From an uncultured Lachnospiraceae bacterium (GTDB lineage Bacteria > Bacillota > Clostridia > Lachnospirales > Lachnospiraceae): 64,000 nucleotides of DNA. Below are positions 41,942 to 50,170 of the stretch, in pieces. A program made the translations under genes and the position numbers. The stretch spans positions 1 through 64,000 of the forward strand of contig ONAD01000007.1 in NCBI GenBank assembly GCA_900315735.1, read 5' to 3'. Below the pieces are notes generated by a model, which did no database searches, was not told where the DNA came from, and saw only the letters and a list, made by a program, of their open reading frames with translations. The stretch's first letter is position 1. Each line of letters begins with the position of its first letter.

Positions 41942-42985
41942 TTATTGCACAAAATAAAATAACATTCTTAAAAACTGCTGGCGAATTTCTTCCTGTTCGA
42001 TGACCCGGTTCAGCTTCTCAATATCCCGTCCGGACACCCATGCTTTATTGGCATTGAAGTAGTGATTTGCCACTTTCCAGAACTTCTGCGGATATGCCAT
42101 TCTTACATAAAGCTGCTCCCATTCCTCCTGCGTTAATTTTCGTCTTTTTTCGTATGCTGCCAGCATATCCGTTGCCAGCCCGATATTAAAATTATGTTTT
42201 TCCATCAGCTTCCGTAAGAAATGCGCCAGATCTCCTACCAGCACGTCATAATGTGCCTGTTCAAAATTTGTGATTATAATTCTGCCCCGGGCAAATAATA
42301 CATTATGCTGGTTAAAGTCTCCATGGCAGATTCCGTACACCGCTGCTTCCTGCTTCTGCGGTTCACTCTGATTCTTCTTCATCAGCCGCCGCTCCACATC
42401 CAGTGCCTGCGTTAAGAAAGTCTCATAGTTACGCATAAATATCATTTCAAATTCATTCTTTTTATGCTTTCCATGAATGTAATTGCGCACTTTTTTAAGT
42501 TCCCGGTTGTGCCGGAATACTTCCATGGCATAATCCTGCCCGCCGGTTTTTAAATTTTCATCCTGTACCTCCTGCAGGGCAAGATGCAGCTTTGCCAGTT
42601 CCCCGACTGCAGCAAGAACATCATCCCGGCTCCTGGTCTCGCACTCCCTGCCCTCAATATATTTTCTGGCATAGTACCAGGTTTCATCCAGTTCCTGAAC
42701 TAAGATTTCTCTTTCCCTGGTATGTACGATTTCATCTGCTTCTATTCCATTTTCTTTCAGACGAAGTAAAATATGTTCTAAAGCTTCCGCTCTGCCTTTT
42801 GACCCGCGAAAAGGTCCAATTATTATTTTCCCACCCTCTGATGTCGTGCAGATATAGGTTCCTCTTCCTTTCTGGACGGCGGTTACCTCAAACGGATACT
42901 GTTCTAACAACTGGCTCGATAAATTATACACAAAAACCCCTCCATACGACGAATTCGCATAAATCTTTATGCGTCTTTCTATCAT
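41942..42985 (-). CDS. CotS-family spore coat kinase-like protein
   Basis: The 347-aa protein has the aminoglycoside-phosphotransferase-like fold of the CotS/YutH family: an N-lobe with RKYIEGRECETRSRDD hinge and a catalytic loop GICHGDFNQHNVLF (H-G-D, Asn) followed by IITNFEQAHYD, where the usual metal-binding D-[FY]-D reads N-F-E. This suggests altered or lost kinase activity. Homologues sit in the spore coat. The ATG overlaps the cca stop. Confidence 0.85.
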   Translation of the reverse strand: MIERRIKIYANSSYGGVFVYNLSSQLLEQYPFEVTAVQKGRGTYICTTSEGGKIIIGPFRGSKGRAEALEHILLRLKENGIEADEIVHTREREILVQELDETWYYARKYIEGRECETRSRDDVLAAVGELAKLHLALQEVQDENLKTGGQDYAMEVFRHNRELKKVRNYIHGKHKKNEFEMIFMRNYETFLTQALDVERRLMKKNQSEPQKQEAAVYGICHGDFNQHNVLFARGRIIITNFEQAHYDVLVGDLAHFLRKLMEKHNFNIGLATDMLAAYEKRRKLTQEEWEQLYVRMAYPQKFWKVANHYFNANKAWVSGRDIEKLNRVIEQEEIRQQFLRMLFYFVQ

Positions 42986-44316
42986 ATGAAGAGGTTCTTT
43001 AAAGTATAACCTGTCAGATATTCTTTTGTATTCTTTTCCGGTTCTTCGATTACCACGTCCAAAAGCTTTGTCAAAATGCTTCCTATCTGCGGGCCCGGCT
43101 TCACGCCAAGTTCCATTAAATCCCGTCCGTTAATGGCAAGGTCTTTTAATGTCAGACAGTCTGCATCTTCCATTATTTTATCATAAATCTTATGATATTC
43201 TTCCAATGCATGAAGCTTCTCTGTCCTCTGATATTCACTCTGGGCTAAAATGTCTGCTTTCTTTAATGCAAATATAATCGGATAGCACTCTAAACCAGCC
43301 TTCTGTATCACTTTTCGCACGGACTTCGGTGTCAGTGCCGGGTTAATATCATGAATTGCCACCAGCCGGCAGACCATATCAATGGTTGCATTGTCGAATT
43401 TTAATCTGCGTAAAATTGTCTTTGTCTTCTTCGCTCCCACCTGCGGATGCTCGTAGAAATGGTCAATTCCATCTTCATCTGTACTGCGGCAGTCCGGTTT
43501 TGCCACATCATGAAATAATGCTGCAAGCCGTAGCACTTTGTCTGCTTCCACACCTTTTAACACTTCAATGGTATGCTCTCCTACTGTATAACAGTGATGG
43601 GGATTGTTCTGTGGTGTGCGCATCATCACCGAGAATTCCGGCAGCACTACATCTGCAATTCCTGTGGTATATACGGTACGCATCTCCTCCGGATGGGCCG
43701 AGGTAAGAAGTTTAACCAGTTCTACCTGAATACGCTCTGCACTGACCTTTTTTAACGTCGGTGCAAGCTCCTGAATTGCTTCTACAGTCTTTTCTTCAAT
43801 ATCAAATCCAAGCTGTGCCGCAAAACGCACTGCCCGAAGCATCCGGAGCGCATCTTCTCCAAACCGCTCCTTCGGTTCTCCTACACAGCGGATGATACCA
43901 CGCTTTAAATCTCCTGCTCCGTCAAAGGCATCCACCAGCCCCCGCCGTTCATTATATGCCATGGCATTAATGGTAAAATCCCGGCGTTTTAAGTCCTCTA
44001 AAAGATTGTCCGTATAAGTTACTTCCTTCGGATGTCTGGCATCCTCATATTCGCCGTCAATCCGGTAAGTTGTCACCTCATACCCTACTTTATCCAGCAT
44101 TACGGTTACCGTTCCATGCTCAATTCCGGTATCAATGGTTCGCTCAAAAATTGCCTTTACCTCTTCCGGGTGGGCAGAAGTGGTAATATCCCAGTCCTGA
44201 GGCACACGCTGAAGGAGGGTGTCTCTGACACACCCTCCTACTGCATATCCTTCAAAGCCTGCTTCCTGCAGCTTTTCAATTATGAACTTTACATGCTCTG
44301 GAAGCTTCATTACCAT
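42982..44316 (-). CDS. cca: CCA-adding tRNA nucleotidyltransferase
   Basis: The 444-aa class II enzyme has GYAVGGCVRDTLLQRVPQDWDITT (G-G-x-V-R-D and metal-binding D-x-D), KRRDFTINAMAY and GDLKRGIIRCVG motifs, then an HD domain (LAALFHDVAKPD). It builds the CCA end on tRNAs. This fits the observation that none of the five tRNA genes in the window encodes CCA. The ATG at 44316 has CAGGAAAA upstream and leaves a 28-nt gap to the preceding gene. Confidence 0.94.
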   Translation of the reverse strand: MVMKLPEHVKFIIEKLQEAGFEGYAVGGCVRDTLLQRVPQDWDITTSAHPEEVKAIFERTIDTGIEHGTVTVMLDKVGYEVTTYRIDGEYEDARHPKEVTYTDNLLEDLKRRDFTINAMAYNERRGLVDAFDGAGDLKRGIIRCVGEPKERFGEDALRMLRAVRFAAQLGFDIEEKTVEAIQELAPTLKKVSAERIQVELVKLLTSAHPEEMRTVYTTGIADVVLPEFSVMMRTPQNNPHHCYTVGEHTIEVLKGVEADKVLRLAALFHDVAKPDCRSTDEDGIDHFYEHPQVGAKKTKTILRRLKFDNATIDMVCRLVAIHDINPALTPKSVRKVIQKAGLECYPIIFALKKADILAQSEYQRTEKLHALEEYHKIYDKIMEDADCLTLKDLAINGRDLMELGVKPGPQIGSILTKLLDVVIEEPEKNTKEYLTGYTLKNLFI

Positions 44317-44344
44317 ACGTTTTCCTGTTTCCTTTGCCTTGATT

Positions 44345-47300
44345 CTAATCCTGTTCTTCAAAGAACTTATAGGTTCCTTTGGATTCTGCTTTTACTGCAT
44401 ACAGAAGGTCATCTGCCTCTTTAATCATTTCATCAATATCTTCTGCCTTCTTTACCTGATTGGAAGAAATAATACCGATAGAGCAGGAAAGTAATTTCTT
44501 ATCATCAATCTCAACCGGCTGTCCGATTTCTTTTGCGATCAGTTCCTTGAAACCATTCTGTTTCTTAATCTCTTTGTAAATTGCCTTTGCGGTATCCTCT
44601 AAAACCTTGCGCTCTCCGGTGTAGAGGAAAATAATAAATTCATCACCACCGAAACGTGTCACAAAGCCCTTGTCCTTGCAGACCTTGCTGAAGATATTTG
44701 CCATTGACTTAAGCAGTAAATCTCCCACGTCATGTCCAAAGGTATCATTATATCCCTTAAAATTATCCAGGTCAATAAACATAATTCCAAAATCATGCTT
44801 CATACGGCCTTTTTTAATCTTACCAATAATATCCTCAATGTTCTGATAGAATCCCTTTCGGTTGAGGATTCCTGTCAACTGGTCTGTTACCGCTGATTTG
44901 TACAATGCAGAATTCATCTCATACAGTTTCTCATAAGCATAGAGACGATTCAATGCATACAATACTTCCCGGAACAAAAGCTCATAGATTCGCATATCGC
45001 TCTCATCCAGCATATATCTGCTGACGGAAGAATGCCAGTTATCCTTCATCAATATGTATGCAATCATGATACTGGTTACTCTTCCATTATCAAAGAATGG
45101 AATGGCGACAAGAGAACATACATTATCTTCATCGAACAGTTTGATAACATTCAGATGTTCCGAATAGTTGCTGCTGATTTTCGATACAACAAAGCCTCTC
45201 TGCGCCTTCTCAAATACTTCTTTTAAATACTTCTGTTCTTTCACGGAAAGGTTGGCTTCTGTATTATCATATAGTACCGTTGGTTTTCTGCCATGATACT
45301 GTATATATAATGCCCGGTCTAAGTTAAAGTGATACAGGAATGTCCGCATAACATTCTCTACCATCGCCTCAGCCGATACATTTGATACGTCAATTGTCTT
45401 CTGCCAGGTGGATAAGAAATCCATCTGACGACGTTCCTGTTTATAAGCACGGTTAATGCTTTCCTGCTTCAGCTGCGCTTCCATTTCCTGGGAAGATACC
45501 ACATGAAGCGGTTCCTCTAATAAGTACTGCTCCAATGGCTCCAATACCTTGATTTCCTCATCCGTAAGGGAATGGGAATTATCTTCAAGATATTGTTTCA
45601 AAATTGCTTCTTCATTGCTCTTAAGCTCCATTCTTCCGGTCTGCTCATAGAAACGGATTCTGTCCTTACGGAACAGTGGATAGCAGAAGAACTGGTTTCC
45701 TTCGGTTCGTACCAGATGTGTCTCAGCACAGTTTAAATCTTCAAAAGCTGCTGAATCATTACCGGAATCAATCTCAAGTAATGCCAGTGAAAAATGATAC
45801 AGGAACATATCATCATCACAACGTGCATAGTCATGGATGATTCCTACGTCATTCTGAATCTTTTCTTTTTCAATAGTATAATTTAAGAACTGTTTGCAGT
45901 TATTAAGGTACTGCTCACAGTTGAAGCGGTTACCAAGCTTCTGGTTACACAATGCTAACAGTCCATATAATTTGCTTAAATTGCAGACACGAAGACTGTT
46001 TAAATGCAGACGTTCAATGGTCTTCATACAACGCATCAGATATTCGTTGGCTTCCTTGAATTCTTCTGCTGCAATACAGTTAATTGCCATATTGTAATAT
46101 ACTTCTGCAATATCCTCCGGTAATTCCAGCTCATATAAAATTTCAACTGCTTTCTGGAAATAACGCTTTGCAAGGTCATTCTGGTTTAATGCGGTTAAGG
46201 TATAACCGATTCCGGAGAAAATACGTCCGCATTCCACGGAATGTTTATTATCCAGTGCTTCGAAAGTTCTTACAGAATACAGTAAAGCAATCGGATACAT
46301 ACCATTGGTAGACGCCAGCATAATATTCTTCTGATATGCATTGTAGATAAGCTGTGTATTGCCAATCTCTGTTGCCAGCTTGATTCCCTTACTGAAATAA
46401 ATCAACTGGGATTCTGAATAATATGCCTTTGCCACAATCTCCGGCTTATTGTCATAAGCATATACATAAATATATGCCAGATGATTCCGGTAGTTATATT
46501 TCATTAATTTTTCAATCATGGCATCACTGACTTCCACGTTCTGTGCGCAGAAGAAAATGTTATTCCAGCCTGCCATCTTCGCCTGTATCTCTACCAGCTC
46601 TGCCTCAAACTGGGCACGCTCCATGCCGCCTTCAATTGCAATCTCTTTTGCGATTGCCGCATTCTCCATGGCTTCCTGCAGTTTGGACTGATACATATAA
46701 ATGACAGAACGGATATAATAGCCATAAAAACGCATCTTGCGGCTCTTTTTCTTCTCAGCAAGCTGTAAGATACTTTCACTCATTTCCAGAGCCTTTGGCA
46801 AATCACGCATATAAACGGATATGTATGCATAGTACTGCCAGATTTCGTATTTCAGTTCATCGGAAGCAGTAAAGTTCTCGAACTTGATTCTGCGGTCTAA
46901 CTTCTCCAGATAGAAAAGTGCATGCTCAAAGTCCATGAAAAATACAATATTCTTTAAAGTCTTAATATTATCTACAATGCTCTCTGCAGTAATATCAATA
47001 TCCTTCTTATCGATTGCTTCTCCGGCATTTCCAATACGGAATACGGATACATTATTCTCTAATTCCTCGGTGACGCTCTCCCAGACCGGAAGAATATATT
47101 CCGGCAGACGCTGCTGCTCATTCATGCCGAGAACGATACCGATATTCTCTGTATGCTCCACCTTTAACAGTTCATAGATTAATTCTATGGTTCCCTTTCC
47201 GGCAAACTGCATGCGGTTAATCCACAGCATAAATGGCTGTGTCTTGGAAATCTCAATAAGCATTGCCACAATGGCATCCCGCATACGCTCCCGCTCGTAG

Positions 47301-47668
47301 TCAACTTCTGTATACAATAAGCTCTCTTTTCGGATACATTTTCCGGTCTCCCGGTATGCTGTGATAATCGGGCGCTGCAGGGAATAGACATTACACTTGT
47401 CCATAAATTCGTCAAAGGTAATATCCTTCTGCTTCTCAAATAGTTCTAAAATCAAATCCAAGAAAGGCTCATATGCCCCGGATAATTTCTCTGAACGAAA
47501 TTCGTGGGTTGCAAAATGAACCTTACTGCTCTTTGTTATCTCTTCTGATATTTTCAGCTGCTTTGCCGGAAAATCATTACTATATTTTGCTAAAACAATA
47601 TTGTGCTCTTTTTTCCCAATCTGTGCAAAAACCTGTTCCAGAATACTGTTATAATATTTTTGAATCAT
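44345..47668 (-). CDS. Large diguanylate cyclase with degenerate ATPase, TPR and GAF-like regions
   Basis: The 1107-aa soluble protein ends in an intact GGDEF domain (TRFGGDEFIIF, 1007-1011), which makes cyclic-di-GMP. The inhibitory R-x-x-D site is not conserved (K-D-K-G), so product inhibition is unlikely. Residues about 1-230 resemble the ATPase of MalT/STAND regulators, but I see no Walker A. Residues about 250-700 are helical repeats of TPR type, and about 740-900 look like a GAF-type sensor. The promoter at 47787-47816 and a perfect inverted repeat at 47707-47735 lie in the leader. The signal sensed is unknown. Confidence 0.85.
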   Translation of the reverse strand: MIQKYYNSILEQVFAQIGKKEHNIVLAKYSNDFPAKQLKISEEITKSSKVHFATHEFRSEKLSGAYEPFLDLILELFEKQKDITFDEFMDKCNVYSLQRPIITAYRETGKCIRKESLLYTEVDYERERMRDAIVAMLIEISKTQPFMLWINRMQFAGKGTIELIYELLKVEHTENIGIVLGMNEQQRLPEYILPVWESVTEELENNVSVFRIGNAGEAIDKKDIDITAESIVDNIKTLKNIVFFMDFEHALFYLEKLDRRIKFENFTASDELKYEIWQYYAYISVYMRDLPKALEMSESILQLAEKKKSRKMRFYGYYIRSVIYMYQSKLQEAMENAAIAKEIAIEGGMERAQFEAELVEIQAKMAGWNNIFFCAQNVEVSDAMIEKLMKYNYRNHLAYIYVYAYDNKPEIVAKAYYSESQLIYFSKGIKLATEIGNTQLIYNAYQKNIMLASTNGMYPIALLYSVRTFEALDNKHSVECGRIFSGIGYTLTALNQNDLAKRYFQKAVEILYELELPEDIAEVYYNMAINCIAAEEFKEANEYLMRCMKTIERLHLNSLRVCNLSKLYGLLALCNQKLGNRFNCEQYLNNCKQFLNYTIEKEKIQNDVGIIHDYARCDDDMFLYHFSLALLEIDSGNDSAAFEDLNCAETHLVRTEGNQFFCYPLFRKDRIRFYEQTGRMELKSNEEAILKQYLEDNSHSLTDEEIKVLEPLEQYLLEEPLHVVSSQEMEAQLKQESINRAYKQERRQMDFLSTWQKTIDVSNVSAEAMVENVMRTFLYHFNLDRALYIQYHGRKPTVLYDNTEANLSVKEQKYLKEVFEKAQRGFVVSKISSNYSEHLNVIKLFDEDNVCSLVAIPFFDNGRVTSIMIAYILMKDNWHSSVSRYMLDESDMRIYELLFREVLYALNRLYAYEKLYEMNSALYKSAVTDQLTGILNRKGFYQNIEDIIGKIKKGRMKHDFGIMFIDLDNFKGYNDTFGHDVGDLLLKSMANIFSKVCKDKGFVTRFGGDEFIIFLYTGERKVLEDTAKAIYKEIKKQNGFKELIAKEIGQPVEIDDKKLLSCSIGIISSNQVKKAEDIDEMIKEADDLLYAVKAESKGTYKFFEEQD

Positions 47669-47706
47669 CTGTTTCCCCCTCAGAAATATTCAAAAAGACG
47701 CTGAAA

Positions 47707-47735
47707 ACATATGATAATTCCCTGTTATCATATGT
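47707..47735. promoter_or_regulatory. Perfect 11-bp inverted repeat in the leader of the diguanylate cyclase gene
   Basis: ACATATGATAA, 7-nt spacer, TTATCATATGT, about 45-75 nt after the predicted transcription start. It is AT-rich, so an operator for a dimeric regulator is more likely than a hairpin terminator. Confidence 0.5.
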
Positions 47736-47786
47736 CTCCCTTTTTCTTTCTGTAGTAACCTGTCTGGTATTTAAATTCTATATAAC

Positions 47787-47816
47787 AGTATAGTCCCCTC
47801 CCCCCGGAATTGTCAA
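47787..47816 (-). promoter_or_regulatory. Promoter of the diguanylate cyclase gene
   Basis: Minus strand TTGACA (47811-47816), 18-nt G-rich spacer, TATACT (47787-47792). Confidence 0.8.
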
Positions 47817-47954
47817 TGTTTCTTCCGACTTTTCAGGGAGTTTTTCCACTTTTTCGATACCATTTTATTTCCCATTGTGCTACTATATTTTCCAAGGTTA
47901 AAAAGCTCCGGTTTCTGCCACCTGAAAATGCCGGAACAGAAAGGACAATTTCTT

Positions 47955-48533
47955 ATGCATTTATTGAAAAATAAACTGGCTGTCTTTTTTCCGGGCATCG
48001 GTTATCACTGTGACAAACCACTGCTCTATTACAGCCGAAAGCTTGCTGCCGAAGCCGGTTATGAAACCGCTCTTACACTGGACTATTCCCTTGCCGGCAG
48101 CGATATCACCGGAAATATCCGGGGTGATAGGGAGAAAATGCATCAGGCTTTTTCTTATCTTTATGAACAGGCTGTAAAACAGCTTTCTACTGTGAATTGG
48201 TCGGATTATGACGAAATTATATTTATCTCAAAGAGCATCGGAACGGTTATTGCATCTGCATTTGCAATGAAGGAAAATATTTCCTGCCGCCAGATTCTCT
48301 ATACACCTTTACAGAAAACCTATGATTTCCACCCGCAGAATGCCATTGCTTTCCTCGGCACTTCCGACCCCTGGAGCGATATTGAAAAAGTGACTGACAT
48401 CAGCAGAGTACAAAAGATTCCTCTTTTTCTCTATCCGGATGCCAATCACTCTTTAGAAATGAAGGATACACTTGGTAATATCAAAACGCTTCAGGATGTC
48501 ATGGAGGAAACGAAGCGGTTTCTTACTTCATAA
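47955..48533 (+). CDS. Small alpha/beta-hydrolase-like protein
   Basis: The 192-aa protein has the order of a compact alpha/beta hydrolase: VFFPGIGYHCDK near the N-terminus, a nucleophile-elbow-like IFISKSIGTVIAS (Ser about 98), AFLGTSDPWS (possible acid) and YPDANHSLE (His). It is soluble. The start is ATG 47955, with AAAGGA 9 nt upstream, not the earlier in-frame ATG. It stands alone on the plus strand. Substrate unknown. Confidence 0.75.
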   Translation: MHLLKNKLAVFFPGIGYHCDKPLLYYSRKLAAEAGYETALTLDYSLAGSDITGNIRGDREKMHQAFSYLYEQAVKQLSTVNWSDYDEIIFISKSIGTVIASAFAMKENISCRQILYTPLQKTYDFHPQNAIAFLGTSDPWSDIEKVTDISRVQKIPLFLYPDANHSLEMKDTLGNIKTLQDVMEETKRFLTS

Positions 48534-48557
48534 TTCTTTGTTGCAGCAAGTACCGGT

Positions 48558-49427
48558 TTATTCTTTTTGAATCAGTATTTTGCCATCCTGCACCTTTATC
48601 CGGACTTTATTGGAATCGATACCGGCTTCTTCTAACATTTCTTCTGTCAGTTGCAGCCGGTGGGCTTTATCTAAAACGGAATACTCTTCATGGGTAAATT
48701 CTGCCGCACTTGCAAGACGCTGCAGTTCTTCTAAAGATACTTTCCGAATCTTTTCGGTACTGATTTTGCCATCGGAAATCAGCACTGTCCGCTCCACTTT
48801 ATCCGCCAATGCCATATCATGGGTCACGATGATTATCGTAATTTTGAATTCTTCATTCAGTTTGTGGAACAACTCAAATATCTGATTTGCAGTCTTTGTA
48901 TCTACTGCGCCGGTAGGTTCATCCGCCAGAAGAATCGACGGCTGATTGGATAATGCAACGGCAATTGCAATCCGCTGCTGTTCCCCACCGGATAGCTGGG
49001 ACGGAAACTTATCTGCATGCGCTTCCATGCCGACTGCCTTTAATAAATCTCTGGCACGTTTCCGCTTCTCCCGGGCGGATGTTCCCGGATAAAACTGCAT
49101 GGGCGCTTCGATATTTTCCAGTGCTGTAAGATAGGAAAAAAGATTTCTTGCACTCTTCTGCCAGACAAAACCCACCGTATCACGGCGGTACCGGACCAGC
49201 TCCTTTTCCGTATAGGCAGATAAGTCTTTTCCATCTACCATAAGGATTCCTGCTGTGGGTGTTTCCAGTCCTCCGATGATATTCAGCAATGTGGACTTTC
49301 CACTGCCGGATTTGCCGATAATTGCCATCATTTCCCCATCTTCTATCGTAAGATCCAGTCCTTCTAATGCCATGACCTTATGCTGTTCCATCTCATATAT
49401 CTTTACCAGGCTGTCACACTGTATCAT
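48558..49427 (-). CDS. ABC transporter ATP-binding protein (MacB/LolD type), second ATPase
   Basis: The 289-aa ATPase has Walker A GKSGSGKST, signature LSGGEQQR, Walker B ILLADEPTGAVD and the H-loop VTHD. A C-terminal extension of about 60 residues after the core is unusual. It is the last gene of a six-gene export operon and overlaps the other ATPase gene by 4 nt. The two ATPases may form a heterodimer under the single permease. Confidence 0.9.
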   Translation of the reverse strand: MIQCDSLVKIYEMEQHKVMALEGLDLTIEDGEMMAIIGKSGSGKSTLLNIIGGLETPTAGILMVDGKDLSAYTEKELVRYRRDTVGFVWQKSARNLFSYLTALENIEAPMQFYPGTSAREKRKRARDLLKAVGMEAHADKFPSQLSGGEQQRIAIAVALSNQPSILLADEPTGAVDTKTANQIFELFHKLNEEFKITIIIVTHDMALADKVERTVLISDGKISTEKIRKVSLEELQRLASAAEFTHEEYSVLDKAHRLQLTEEMLEEAGIDSNKVRIKVQDGKILIQKE

Positions 49428-50170
49428 TTTACCATCCTCCCATCCTTTAATTCATAGACGAAATCACCAAGCTCCATCAAATTCGGGTCATGGGTGGTCA
49501 TTACCACAGTGATATGCTCCTGCTCTACCAGTTCCCGGAAAAGCTTCATGACTGCAAGCCCCGATGCCGTATCCAGTGCACCGGTTGGTTCATCTGCAAA
49601 GATTACCTGTGGTCTGTGGGCAACTGCCCGGGCAATCGCCACCCGCTGCTGTTCACCGCCGGATAACTGATAAGGCATATGATAAATCCTCTCTTTCAGT
49701 CCAACCCGCTCTAAGATTTCTGTTACACGCTGCTTCTGTTCCTCTTTATTCTTCGATTTTTCCTTATTCTTCCGCGCTTTCTTAGCTTGCCGTTCTTCAA
49801 CACCCGGCTTTCTATCCTTAGATAACCGCAGAGCAAATTCCACATTTTCATAAGCGGTCATCACAGGAATCAGTGCCACGGACTGAAAGACAAATCCCAT
49901 CTGGTAACGCCGTAAATCCTCCCGTTCCCTGTCCTTTAAATGCTTTAAATCTTTTCCAAAGAATTCCACGCTTCCTTCCATTGGTACATCCAGAGCACTT
50001 AAAATGTTAAGAAGTGTTGTCTTACCGGAGCCGGAACGCCCCTTTAAAACAGTAAGGCTGCCGCTTGGAATCTCCATGGAGACGCCATCTAATGCCCGGA
50101 CAATATTTCCATCCCCGGAGGGAAAGTACCGTTTTATTCCTTCTGTCTGTATTGCTATTTTCTGTTCCAT
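49424..50170 (-). CDS. ABC transporter ATP-binding protein (MacB/LolD type), first ATPase
   Basis: The 248-aa ATPase has Walker A GRSGSGKTT, signature LSGGEQQR and Walker B VIFADEPTGALD. Between Q-loop and signature there is a Lys/Glu-rich insertion (KKARKNKEKSKNKEEQKQ, about 128-146) not usual in the family. Its start overlaps the permease stop. With the permease it powers export or extraction from the membrane. Confidence 0.9.
   Translation of the reverse strand: MEQKIAIQTEGIKRYFPSGDGNIVRALDGVSMEIPSGSLTVLKGRSGSGKTTLLNILSALDVPMEGSVEFFGKDLKHLKDREREDLRRYQMGFVFQSVALIPVMTAYENVEFALRLSKDRKPGVEERQAKKARKNKEKSKNKEEQKQRVTEILERVGLKERIYHMPYQLSGGEQQRVAIARAVAHRPQVIFADEPTGALDTASGLAVMKLFRELVEQEHITVVMTTHDPNLMELGDFVYELKDGRMVK

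Noticed and set aside
40609-42985. PEGA lipoprotein and CotS gene as an operon with a shared function
   Set aside because: They are separated by a 67-nt gap with no evident link in function; co-transcription is possible but proves nothing.
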